A stretch of 64,000 nt of DNA from positions 769,865 through 833,864 of the forward strand of contig NZ_JAHKQO010000036.1 of NCBI RefSeq assembly GCF_018861065.1, given 5' to 3'. The translations under genes were made by a program, and so were the position numbers. Shown here in pieces: positions 32,534-40,652 of the stretch. The notes below the pieces were generated by a model. The model was not told where the DNA came from and made no database searches. It saw only the letters and a list, made by a program, of their open reading frames with translations. Position 1 is the stretch's first letter; each line of letters opens with the position of its first letter. Origin of the DNA: Paraglaciecola arctica. GTDB taxonomy: Bacteria > Pseudomonadota > Gammaproteobacteria > Enterobacterales > Alteromonadaceae.

Positions 32534-33859
32534 TTAATTACTTCCGTTCACAAAACGACTTTCTAAGCGCTCTTCGATTAGAGCTTTTATTAAAGGTGTG
32601 ACTTTAAATTGTTGAGGATAATTTTTTTCAAAGTCGGTTGCTTGTAGCTGACTTAAACTTTCAGAAAAGCGCACTACCCCGTCTTTTTTCATATCAAAAG
32701 ATTCAATTAATGTATTCTGCGCGGTTTGCAATACCTGTTGATAAACGGCTGGCTGTTCTTGTAACACCGCCACTTGTGCCTGCAATAATGCAAACTTAAG
32801 TTGCGCTTTGGCTAACCATTGCTGTTGTTCCGACATAAACGGTTTAATTTCGGTAGTCACCTTTTTAAAGCTGAAAAAGTTTTTAGTTGCTTCTCTCCAA
32901 TTACGCGCTAAATTTGCTCGCCAATCACCGATAGACTCAGTGATGCTATCGTCAACAACCTCAGCTTCTGGCCTTTGAAAGAACGCCAAAGGTAGATTGT
33001 CTACTTGATTAATCATGGCCCCTATCGCGATTGCAATTGAACTGCTTGAAACCTGGTTTACTTGTTGTAAAGCCAGTAAATCCTCAGCAATCATAGACCG
33101 TAAAGGTAACAAACTGGGATCGTCTAGATCTTGAATTCGACTATCTGCTGATTCCAACATCATCATTGCAGTTTTTACATCATGCTCTAACCACAGTTTT
33201 CGTCCAGCGATTCGAATTAGATAGTCAGCCTCCGCTAACAACCAATCAGCCGGCCTACGACCGGAGATATCAGCCAAATTTCGTTGATTAGTTTGAACTT
33301 GTGCACTGGTAACTTGCAGCTGTTCGGTTAAGTTCTGTAAGCTAGTTTGCAAACTTTGATTTTGCTGTTGCAAATCCCTCTTGGCAAGTTGATTAGAGGC
33401 GATAGATTCAGCAATATCATTTTGTTGTTGTTCCAAACTAAGCCGCTGCTGTCGCATACTTTGTTGCCGTTGCTCCATACTAGTTTGCTGAGCAACTGAA
33501 GCATCAAGTTGTTGTTGGCTTTGAACCTGCCATTGCATCCAAGCCCAATAACCAGCGCCAAGAACGGCCACCAGCACCAGTAAATTGACGATAGTGAAGA
33601 ACCACAAAAAGCCTGTTTTGTTTTTCGGTGCCAATTTTGAGTTACCTTGTGATGCGTCACTTTTGTTGGGTTTAACGCTAGCTTGTTTCTTTTCTGTTGC
33701 AGCAAAGTGTGCAGGCTGCTTAGGTGTAGTTTTATTGCTAGATGTTGCGGCCGACTCTTCTTTTACGGACGGATTAGCCGTTTTTTCTTTAGCTAATTGT
33801 TTTTCTAACGCTATCAGTTTTGCTTCATCTGACGGGGTTAACTTGTTCTCATCTGCCAT
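32534..33859 (-). CDS. hemX: HemX-type membrane protein (uroporphyrinogen-III C-methyltransferase-like)
   Basis: The family is named after a methyltransferase but lacks that enzyme's fold; the role is unknown. The 441-aa protein has a Lys/Ala/Thr-rich cytoplasmic N-terminus (1-85), one membrane helix (about 90-112), a Gln-rich coiled coil (about 115-195) and a periplasmic C-terminal domain with the conserved LLAEADYLIRIAGRKLWLE stretch (about 210). Its start abuts the hemD stop with no gap. Confidence 0.92.
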   Translation of the reverse strand: MADENKLTPSDEAKLIALEKQLAKEKTANPSVKEESAATSSNKTTPKQPAHFAATEKKQASVKPNKSDASQGNSKLAPKNKTGFLWFFTIVNLLVLVAVLGAGYWAWMQWQVQSQQQLDASVAQQTSMEQRQQSMRQQRLSLEQQQNDIAESIASNQLAKRDLQQQNQSLQTSLQNLTEQLQVTSAQVQTNQRNLADISGRRPADWLLAEADYLIRIAGRKLWLEHDVKTAMMMLESADSRIQDLDDPSLLPLRSMIAEDLLALQQVNQVSSSSIAIAIGAMINQVDNLPLAFFQRPEAEVVDDSITESIGDWRANLARNWREATKNFFSFKKVTTEIKPFMSEQQQWLAKAQLKFALLQAQVAVLQEQPAVYQQVLQTAQNTLIESFDMKKDGVVRFSESLSQLQATDFEKNYPQQFKVTPLIKALIEERLESRFVNGSN

Positions 33860-34615
33860 TTAATGCTCCGAAGAATGTCTTGCGCGGGCAATCAACTGTT
33901 TTGCGCATTGAATTAGGGCCTGGTCACTGGCGTCTCGGCTAATACTTATTTGGGACACACCCAGTTTAGATGCTATATCTGCAGTTCTTTGGCTTACCAC
34001 TATCCAGTTTAACTTCTGCAGCCAATTTGTCTCAAAATACTCAAAGGCAGCCTGAATAACTTCGCCACTGGTAGCAATAATGCAACGGATTTGGTCCTGT
34101 TGCCAGCCTTGTGTGCAAACTGGAAAGTCTAGTTTAACCCTTTTATACACTTCCCATTCCAAGACAATTGCACCGCGGCTTGTCAAAGTATCGCGAAGCA
34201 GTTCTCTACCACCGAAACCTTTCATGATAACAATATTTTTGTCAACCACATCGTTAAGCTCTGCAAGGTTAAGCAAACCTTCAGTTCTAGGCGCTTGTGG
34301 AACAATCGTGTCAAAACCAGCTTTTTGTAAAATATTTCCGGTGCTAGCGCCAACTGCGAAAAAGCATACATTTGCGGGCCATTGATTTTTCAGCAGCACA
34401 CATTGTTGCGCCGCCACGGTACTTGTCACCACTATATAGATTTCTGTTGCTGCTAAATTGCGCAAATCAGCAATTCTTAAAGGTAATTCAGCAATACAGT
34501 CGTTATCTAAAACAGTATCAATCAATCCACAAGCCACAGCTGGCAACTTCGCTATATTAAATGCTTGCGCACTAGCTTGACATTTAGCTTGAGGTCTAAG
34601 TAACAAAAAGGTCAC
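33860..34615 (-). CDS. hemD: Uroporphyrinogen-III synthase HemD
   Basis: Cyclises hydroxymethylbilane to uroporphyrinogen III. The 251-aa protein has the usual two-lobed pattern: LLLRPQ at the N-terminus, YIVVTSTVAAQQCV, FFAVGASTGNILQKAGF, VIMKGFGGRELLRDTL, and IIATSGEVIQAAFEYF in the second lobe. The start is GTG 34615, three bases past the hemC stop. Sequence conservation in this family is always low, so the call also rests on the hemC neighbour. Confidence 0.93.
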   Translation of the reverse strand: MTFLLLRPQAKCQASAQAFNIAKLPAVACGLIDTVLDNDCIAELPLRIADLRNLAATEIYIVVTSTVAAQQCVLLKNQWPANVCFFAVGASTGNILQKAGFDTIVPQAPRTEGLLNLAELNDVVDKNIVIMKGFGGRELLRDTLTSRGAIVLEWEVYKRVKLDFPVCTQGWQQDQIRCIIATSGEVIQAAFEYFETNWLQKLNWIVVSQRTADIASKLGVSQISISRDASDQALIQCAKQLIARARHSSEH

Positions 34616-34618
34616 AAC

Positions 34619-35548
34619 TTAACCCGCATATAACGCGCTGAGGATATCCCCTGCCCCCTGCTCAAGTAACAACTGAGCAACGTGTTCACCCAAAGTTTCG
34701 GCGTTTTCAAGCACATCAGTATGTTTCGCATGCAACAATACTTTGCCATCGACCGAGCCAACTAATCCTCGCAGCGTGATATGTGGTCCATTTAACTCAG
34801 CAAAACTGCCGATTGGCACTTGGCAACCACCGTTTAGTTTGGCGTTCATAGCGCGCTCTGCTTTGACTCGAATGGCGGTTTCAGTGTGATTCAATGGCGC
34901 TAACAAGTTAATCAATTCAGCGTCATCATTGCGACACTCAATGCCTACTGCTCCTTGCCCCACCGCTGGTAGTGATAATTGTGCAGGAATCTCGGATTGA
35001 ATACGTTGTTGCATACCCAGTCGTATCAAACCTGCCGCAGCTAACACTATCGCATCGTATTCCCCTGCATCAAGTTTACTTAATCTGGTATTAACGTTGC
35101 CGCGCAAATCTTTGATCACCAGATCGGGTCTAATTTTCCGTATTTGACACTGACGTCTTAAACTTGAGGTCCCTACAACAGCATTTTGGGGTAGCTCTTG
35201 GAGTGAATTAAAGTGATTAGATACAAAGGCATCAAACGGGTTTTCTCGTTCACAAATAGCATGCAATCCAAACCCTTCTGGGAAAGCCATAGGTACATCT
35301 TTCATAGAATGAACGGCAATATCTGCACGACCTTCAGTCATGGCCACTTCTAACTCTTTAATAAACAAGCCTTTCCCCCCTATTTTAGCTAAAGGGGTAT
35401 CTAGGATCTTGTCACCTTTAGTCGACATAGGAACGAGCTCTACCTGCAGATTTTTATGGGCGTTGAGTAGCGCCGCTTTGACGTATTCGGCTTGCCATAA
35501 CGCTAAAGCACTTTTTCGTGTTGCGATACGGATAATGCGTGTTGACAT
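34619..35548 (-). CDS. hemC: Porphobilinogen deaminase HemC
   Basis: Joins four porphobilinogens into hydroxymethylbilane. I use ATG 35548 ([20 protein letters not shown]), giving 309 aa as in homologues, with AGGA about 8 bases upstream; an ATG 11 codons earlier has no support. Motifs: [21 protein letters not shown] (substrate Asp and Lys), [31 protein letters not shown], and the dipyrromethane cofactor Cys in [10 protein letters not shown]. It is first in hemC-hemD-hemX-hemY-cpdP. Confidence 0.97.
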   Translation of the reverse strand: MSTRIIRIATRKSALALWQAEYVKAALLNAHKNLQVELVPMSTKGDKILDTPLAKIGGKGLFIKELEVAMTEGRADIAVHSMKDVPMAFPEGFGLHAICERENPFDAFVSNHFNSLQELPQNAVVGTSSLRRQCQIRKIRPDLVIKDLRGNVNTRLSKLDAGEYDAIVLAAAGLIRLGMQQRIQSEIPAQLSLPAVGQGAVGIECRNDDAELINLLAPLNHTETAIRVKAERAMNAKLNGGCQVPIGSFAELNGPHITLRGLVGSVDGKVLLHAKHTDVLENAETLGEHVAQLLLEQGAGDILSALYAG

Positions 35549-35614
35549 GAAACTTCCTGAACTAAAAATTACTCGATACATGTTACCAGAAAGACGAGTA
35601 ATTTGAGTACTTGG

Positions 35615-36085
35615 CTAAAGACAAATTTCAAGTAAAGGCAAAAAGCGTCCCTGAATACTTTGAGATTCAGTTTCACCTACTTTTATGGCGCCATTTGCGA
35701 GATAAAAATCCTCAGCGAAGGGATCACTTTGTATTTTTATACGTTGCGCTTGGTGGTGTTGTGCCACAGAGACAGCGGCGTCTAGCAGTCTTTTTCCCCA
35801 TCCTCGTCCGATAAATTCTGGGTCGATAAATAAAGCTTCGAGTTCAGGAAACTCAGGCTGCAAAAAATTCAAAGCAAAAAAGCCAGCAATATACTGTTGT
35901 TTTAGCTCCGCTATCTTAAAACTATATGTTGGTGATAACAGCTGGCTTGGATCGTAGGTTAATTCTGTTTTGCAATTCAATAAGAAATCGGCATCGTATC
36001 CCCAGTGTCCTTTTGAACGGAGCGCTAAATCACTAAGTAATTGCGCCTCTTGTACTTTAGCGCTTCTAATTACACTTATTGTCAT
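35615..36085 (-). CDS. GNAT-family N-acetyltransferase
   Basis: A 156-aa acetyl-CoA-dependent transferase of unknown substrate. The GNAT acetyl-CoA loop is visible as LFIDPEFIGRGWGKRLLDAA (about 88-107), with the usual later strand IKIQSDPFAEDFYLANGA. It lies 66 bp upstream of hemC on the same strand but is not obviously related to heme synthesis. Confidence 0.88.
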   Translation of the reverse strand: MTISVIRSAKVQEAQLLSDLALRSKGHWGYDADFLLNCKTELTYDPSQLLSPTYSFKIAELKQQYIAGFFALNFLQPEFPELEALFIDPEFIGRGWGKRLLDAAVSVAQHHQAQRIKIQSDPFAEDFYLANGAIKVGETESQSIQGRFLPLLEICL

Positions 36086-36176
36086 CTCGCTATCTCGTTA
36101 AAATCAGAAAGGTTAAAAACTTCCCAACTAAAAGCCTAATTATATTTAAATTAGAAATTTTATTTGATCAGAAAAC

Positions 36177-36974
36177 TTATGGATTTTGGTTGTTAACTTG
36201 GCGTGGTTCAATTGTCAAAATTCCAAACTGCGCCTTAACAGATTCTACATATTCACGTCGTTTCACTAACCATTGGTTAAACTGTTCAATAATTTCTGGG
36301 TATTTAACTGTGGAAATTTGGTACGCAAAAATTTGCTTAGGCAGTTTTTCGCTGACCACCAAAGGTTGTTGAATTTGCAAACTTTGTAATCCCGCATTTG
36401 CGACCGCAAGATCAATATCTAAACCATCTAATAAACCGTTTACAAGATGTTTAACCAATATTTTGGAACTTGAGTCTTCATAGAGCTTAACCTTGCCCTG
36501 CTCGATTTTTTTTGCCCAAAGAGTAGGAAAAAAACCTGCAATGATGCCAATGGTCTTAAAGAAATCGGGATCTTTATCTTTGTTTTTAGCCAGTACTAAA
36601 GTCCCAGCGGTCATAGCCACAACCTCATCACTAAAATATATAGGCAGATGATGCTCGTTATTTCTTTGCTGCCACCTAACATTATCTGGAAATTTAAAAT
36701 CTATATTTTCTTCGTACAACCATTTAGGAAACTGTTTGATGGGTAGCGGCAGGTAACTTATCTGGTGTCCATTTTCCTGGGCAAACCGGTCAAAAATGAC
36801 TTTTGAAAAAGACGTGTTGTTAGAAGCGAAATCATAATAAGGGTAATAGCTTAGGTCTTCGACACCAATCACAAAATTTCCAGCACTAGCCAAAGGACTT
36901 GTACACAGAAAATAAATATAGAAAACAACGCAAGGCAAAATATTACTATTGCTCTTGCTTAAGTTAAATACCAA
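36177..36974 (-). CDS. Orphan periplasmic solute-binding-like protein (SBP_bac_3 type)
   Basis: A 265-aa protein with an N-terminal signal sequence (hydrophobic to about residue 30, cleavage likely near SPLASA-GN), then a type II solute-binding fold: FVIGVEDLSYYPYYDF (about 33-48), VIFDRFAQENGHQISYLPLP, LAVANAGLQSL and a C-terminal IIEQFNQWLVKRREYV. No permease or ATPase lies nearby. Such orphan proteins in Alteromonadales often act as sensors or have unknown roles; the ligand cannot be predicted. Confidence 0.75.
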   Translation of the reverse strand: MVFNLSKSNSNILPCVVFYIYFLCTSPLASAGNFVIGVEDLSYYPYYDFASNNTSFSKVIFDRFAQENGHQISYLPLPIKQFPKWLYEENIDFKFPDNVRWQQRNNEHHLPIYFSDEVVAMTAGTLVLAKNKDKDPDFFKTIGIIAGFFPTLWAKKIEQGKVKLYEDSSSKILVKHLVNGLLDGLDIDLAVANAGLQSLQIQQPLVVSEKLPKQIFAYQISTVKYPEIIEQFNQWLVKRREYVESVKAQFGILTIEPRQVNNQNP

Positions 36975-37124
36975 GTCAGGAATCTCAAATTAGACAATAA
37001 AGTTAAAGCATACTCTCATCTGGTTAGTTATTGAACAGCCCCTTGTATTTAGAGCGACTCGATAAACCAAACCAACTGCGCCATTTGACTAAATTACGGC
37101 CCGATTAAAACTGACTATTTTTAA

Positions 37125-37520
37125 CTATTTAGAATAATCCACTTCGAAATGATGGGTAATTAACATTAAATCCCCCTGCCATACCTGCACTTGCCATTTT
37201 CCTTGCCAATCTCTGGGTAGGCGCTTGCTCGAATAAGTACGCCAATTATCACTACCAATATTTAATACGACGGCCGCTTTCTCTTCACCTTGATACAACC
37301 ATCTGTGAATAATCTGTTTATTAGCGAGTCCAGATACTTGGGTGAAAAAGTAAACGCGCTTCATCTCATCAACATGCCCCTGCACCACCCCCTCAAGATC
37401 GTCAGTGGGCTCTCTATTTTCAATACTACTAGTCAATTGACTACGCTCTACCTGTGCCATTGTATATTGACTAAATATTCCCAACGATAAAATCATTAAT
37501 AGCAGCGAGAATTTTTTCAC
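37125..37520 (-). CDS. DUF2914-family exported protein
   Basis: The start is placed at GTG 37520 (MKKFSLLLM), 6 bases after GGAG; an upstream TTG lies within that ribosome binding site. The 131-aa protein has a signal peptide cut near YTMA-QV and a DUF2914 domain: VYFFTQVSGLANKQIIHRW, then the WRTYSSKRLPRDWQGKWQV stretch and VWQGDLMLITHHFEV. Function is unknown; the domain is small, beta-rich and extracytoplasmic. Confidence 0.82.
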   Translation of the reverse strand: MKKFSLLLMILSLGIFSQYTMAQVERSQLTSSIENREPTDDLEGVVQGHVDEMKRVYFFTQVSGLANKQIIHRWLYQGEEKAAVVLNIGSDNWRTYSSKRLPRDWQGKWQVQVWQGDLMLITHHFEVDYSK

Positions 37521-37579
37521 CGTGTTCTCCAAAATATGCTTAGGTGCGTAAGTTATTAACTCTGCACTTTTTTTTGTCC

Positions 37580-37604
37580 AAAAAAAAGCCCGAATTTACG
37601 GGCT
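37580..37604 (-). terminator. Intrinsic terminator of the YHS-domain gene
   Basis: On the minus strand, AGCCCG-UAAAUU-CGGGCU is followed directly by a run of eight U. It lies 20 bases after the stop at 37625, and is the cleanest intrinsic terminator in the window. Confidence 0.9.
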
Positions 37605-37624
37605 GAGATTTGTGAAAACTTAAT

Positions 37625-38095
37625 TTAGTTGTCTTGGTATTTTTTCACATTGGTAATTTCAGAATAATATTTATTCGCAGAAACGATGTCTGCATCTATG
37701 GTTAAAAGCCAATCTTTTTTTATTTCTTGGTTATAGTTCAAATACAATTTTCCGTCTTCGATATGCCAAGCGTTAGGATCAATACCAGCAGTTTTGCTAT
37801 CAGCCATTGCCCAAGCACAATAACCACCGTATTGAGCTGCGTACATTTCAGGATTTTGTTTAAATAATTCTAGATTCTTTTGGCTAGAGAAACGCCAGTT
37901 AGCATCGCGCCATAATACTTGAAACTTCTTATTGCCTTCGACTGGTTTTCCTTGGGTAAAATACGCAACAGTATCGTAACCTTCAATCGCAGTGTTGTTA
38001 AAGAACCCTGTATTCACCGCATCGTCTAACGCTAAAGCAGGTAAAGTTACAAGTGTAAAAATCGTTGCCACTAAATATTTCATCAATTTATGCAT
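37625..38095 (-). CDS. Exported YHS-domain protein
   Basis: A 156-aa periplasmic protein with signal peptide MHKLMKYLVATIFTLVTLPALA. The YHS-type core contains AIEGYDTVAYFTQGKPVEG, WRFSSQKNLELFKQNPEMYA and the metal-type Cys in YGGYCAWAMADSK. This exported single-YHS form is common in marine Proteobacteria; metal binding is presumed and the function unknown. It is monocistronic, with its own terminator. Confidence 0.85.
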   Translation of the reverse strand: MHKLMKYLVATIFTLVTLPALALDDAVNTGFFNNTAIEGYDTVAYFTQGKPVEGNKKFQVLWRDANWRFSSQKNLELFKQNPEMYAAQYGGYCAWAMADSKTAGIDPNAWHIEDGKLYLNYNQEIKKDWLLTIDADIVSANKYYSEITNVKKYQDN

Positions 38096-38387
38096 TAAAT
38101 TCTCAATCCGCTAATTTCAATAATTCTTGTGAGACTAAACCGGATAACGATAAGTAAACTTTCATCTTAATTTTTGGTGGAGGGATTTTGGTGTCAAAAA
38201 GTGACGCTTTGAAAATCGTCATGGAACTACCCATTGATTATTTTGCGCGACTTATAGTTACCGCAACAGCTTAAAATGTTAGCTGCTGCGGTTGAGTTTT
38301 ACGGAGAGATATTTGCATCCATTTTGCAAACTTAAGTAAAAAATCATTCAAAATAACGTAAAAAAGTATCACACGCCCTACAGTAAA
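38096..38387. other. Non-coding gap with one imperfect hairpin
   Basis: In these 292 bp I see no gene. The right part ends the esterase gene and the left part must hold the YHS-gene promoter. Arms CCGCAACAGCT (38261-38271) and AGCTGCTGCGG (38281-38291) pair with one mismatch, about 100 bases past the esterase stop, without a U-tract on the minus strand. Confidence 0.35.
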
Positions 38388-39059
38388 TTATGCTAATTTT
38401 TCCTGTAACCAGCTTGAAATATCATTTAGCTGCTGCATACACACGTTATGCTGCATTGCATATTCGTGCCATGTGACTTGGTAACCGTTACTTTGTAATA
38501 CTTTAAATGCGGCGTTACCCATAAAAACGGGAACCACATCATCGTGAGACCCGTGGGCCACAAAAATCGGCGTATTTTTGTTTGCACTATGCGCCTCTTC
38601 TTTTAGCTTTTCTGGCTCACTCATATAGCTCGACATAGACATAATACCTGCCAATGTTTTCTCATAGCGTGTACCGAGATGTAGCGCTATAACACCACCC
38701 TGTGAAAATCCCGCTAACACTATCTTGTTAGCGGGGATCCCTTGAGCAATTTCCTGCTCAATTAAATTTGCGACAAAAGCAGACGACTCTTTTACCCCTT
38801 GGCTATCTGCCCTGTGGTTGAAGTCCAAGCTTGTAATATCGTACCAAGCACGCATCAACATACCATTATTGATAGTGACTGGGCGGGTAGGCGCATGTGG
38901 AAACACAAACCTAATCCCTAATTCACTGGGTAATTTTAGATCCGGCACTATAGGAGCAAACCCGTTTCCCGAATCACCTAAGCCATGAAGCCATATTACA
39001 GTGGCTTTTGCTTTAACATCAGGGTTAACTTCTACATAGGGTAAAGCTTGTTGACTCAT
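38388..39059 (-). CDS. Carboxylesterase/lysophospholipase-like alpha/beta hydrolase
   Basis: A 223-aa cytoplasmic serine hydrolase of the phospholipase/carboxylesterase family (EstB/YpfH-like). The oxyanion region ATVIWLHGLGDSGNGF, nucleophile GFSQGG (Ser near 117), Asp in HGSHDDVVP and His in MQHNVCMQQL complete the triad. Residue NV replaces the common EV after the catalytic His, which is minor. It shares the strand with cyaY, 21 bp apart. Confidence 0.9.
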   Translation of the reverse strand: MSQQALPYVEVNPDVKAKATVIWLHGLGDSGNGFAPIVPDLKLPSELGIRFVFPHAPTRPVTINNGMLMRAWYDITSLDFNHRADSQGVKESSAFVANLIEQEIAQGIPANKIVLAGFSQGGVIALHLGTRYEKTLAGIMSMSSYMSEPEKLKEEAHSANKNTPIFVAHGSHDDVVPVFMGNAAFKVLQSNGYQVTWHEYAMQHNVCMQQLNDISSWLQEKLA

Positions 39060-39080
39060 TTACGTATTCTCGTTGCTAGG

Positions 39081-39398
39081 TTATTTTCTAAGTTTGACGT
39101 CTGCTTCTGCTTGTTTAGACACAGCATCATCAAGAAACGACCAAAACTCTACGCCAGTGCGCTCATCTATCCACTGCTCATTCTGAAAATTAAAGTGATG
39201 GCCATTATATTTAGTCGCCACCCATAATTGATGTAATGGAGGTTGTTTATTGATAATGATTTTTGAGCCATTTAGAAAAATCATTGTGAGTATGCTACTC
39301 GCTGACTCATAATCGATATCCACTTCACACTCATCGAGCATTTGTTCAATATCAATCAACAAATCATCGGTCATTTGATGATATAAACTATCATTCAT
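39081..39398 (-). CDS. cyaY: Bacterial frataxin CyaY
   Basis: Iron-binding regulator of Fe-S cluster assembly. Met at 39398 (MNDSLYHQMTDDLL) aligns with the E. coli CyaY start; an ATG five codons earlier is possible. The 105-aa protein keeps the acidic first helix (DIEQMLDECEVDIDYES), FLNGSKIIINKQPPLHQLWVA and the FW near the end (VEFWSFLDDA). Divergent from gmk. Confidence 0.95.
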   Translation of the reverse strand: MNDSLYHQMTDDLLIDIEQMLDECEVDIDYESASSILTMIFLNGSKIIINKQPPLHQLWVATKYNGHHFNFQNEQWIDERTGVEFWSFLDDAVSKQAEADVKLRK

Positions 39399-39544
39399 GT
39401 TGCTTGCACCCATATTTTTACTGAGAAGTGGTATTTTACGATTATTTGGTTAGATATCCACATCAGCATATTGCGTATAATAAGAATATGCTAACATTGC
39501 TAACCAATCACCACACAAATTATTAATCACTTTAAGACAAAAAA

Positions 39545-40189
39545 ATGCCTCAAACCCTTGGAAATTTATTTATTCTAGCGGCGCCATCAGGAGCCGGAAA
39601 ATCTAGCTTAATCAAAGCCCTTCTAGAAAAACACCCAGCGACAGACGCACACAATAATGCGATGCAAGTATCGGTGTCTCATACTACAAGAGCACCACGC
39701 CCCGGAGAAGTTGACGGGGTACATTATCATTTTGTCGACCACGCAGAGTTTGAGTCACTGATAGAACAACAGGCCTTTTTTGAACATGCAGAGGTGTTTG
39801 GCAATTATTATGGCACGTCTAAAATTGTCATAGAAGAAACCTTACGCCAAGGAATCGATGTGTTTCTTGATATTGATTGGCAAGGAGCGCGTCAAGTTAA
39901 AGCTCAAATACCTGATACGGCTACCATTTTTGTGGCGCCGCCTTCCAAGGGAGAGTTGAAGAGACGTTTAACCGAACGTGGACAAGATTCAGCGGAAATC
40001 ATTGAGCAACGTATGACTAAAGCAGTGTCAGAAATTTCTCATTATCATGAATTTGACTTTGTCGTGGTAAATGATAATTTTTCTGCTGCATTATCTGAGC
40101 TAGACGCGATAGTAACCACTCGCAGACTACGCAAAGAGAAACAAATTATTCGCCACCAAAAATTATTTGATAATTTATTGGGATCATAA
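39545..40189 (+). CDS. gmk: Guanylate kinase
   Basis: Phosphorylates GMP to GDP. The 214-aa protein carries the P-loop APSGAGKSS (residues 12-20), the GMP-binding [20 protein letters not shown] stretch, and the lid around [17 protein letters not shown]. It precedes rpoZ and spoT in the conserved gammaproteobacterial order. Confidence 0.98.
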   Translation: MPQTLGNLFILAAPSGAGKSSLIKALLEKHPATDAHNNAMQVSVSHTTRAPRPGEVDGVHYHFVDHAEFESLIEQQAFFEHAEVFGNYYGTSKIVIEETLRQGIDVFLDIDWQGARQVKAQIPDTATIFVAPPSKGELKRRLTERGQDSAEIIEQRMTKAVSEISHYHEFDFVVVNDNFSAALSELDAIVTTRRLRKEKQIIRHQKLFDNLLGS

Positions 40190-40272
40190 TTGATCAAATA
40201 GCTTTTAAACTTGCATTTTAATCAGTACACTATGCGACCTTTTTTTCATATAACCACCCGACGGAGATCATC

Positions 40273-40545
40273 ATGGCCCGCGTAACAGTTGAAGATGCTG
40301 TAGATAAAATTGGCAACCGATTCGATTTAGTTTTAGTGGCTGCTCGTCGTGCTCGCCAAATTGCTATTGAAGGTAAAGATCCTTTGGTAGAACGTGGCAC
40401 AGATAAGCCTACTGTAGTTGCTTTGCGAGAAATTGAACTCGGTTTAGTAACAGCAGATACGCTAGAAGCAGAAAATATTCGCGATCAAGAAGCGCAAGAT
40501 CAAGCCGAATTTACTTCTGTAGCAAACATCCTACAAGAGCAGTAA
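40273..40545 (+). CDS. rpoZ: RNA polymerase omega subunit
   Basis: A 90-aa omega subunit with the diagnostic [20 protein letters not shown] and [11 protein letters not shown] segments. It assists assembly of RNA polymerase and contributes to the ppGpp site. It lies between gmk and spoT, which fits the stringent-response context. The ribosome binding site is GGAG, about 8 bases upstream. Confidence 0.98.
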   Translation: MARVTVEDAVDKIGNRFDLVLVAARRARQIAIEGKDPLVERGTDKPTVVALREIELGLVTADTLEAENIRDQEAQDQAEFTSVANILQEQ

Positions 40546-40561
40546 ATCTCTCTTTTTGTGA

Positions 40562-40590
40562 CGGCTTTACATCAATCTGATGTTTAGCCG
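40562..40590 (+). other. Stem-loop between rpoZ and spoT
   Basis: Outer arms CGGCT/AGCCG and inner arms ACATCA/TGATGT pair around a two-base mismatch with a 3-base loop, 17 bases after the rpoZ stop. No U-tract follows, so an RNA-processing or stabilising hairpin fits better than a terminator. Confidence 0.45.
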
Positions 40591-40652
40591 TTGGCATCCC
40601 GCCAAATTCCCCGTATTCTTAAGCCATATGAATCATTGTATAAGCGTTTAAA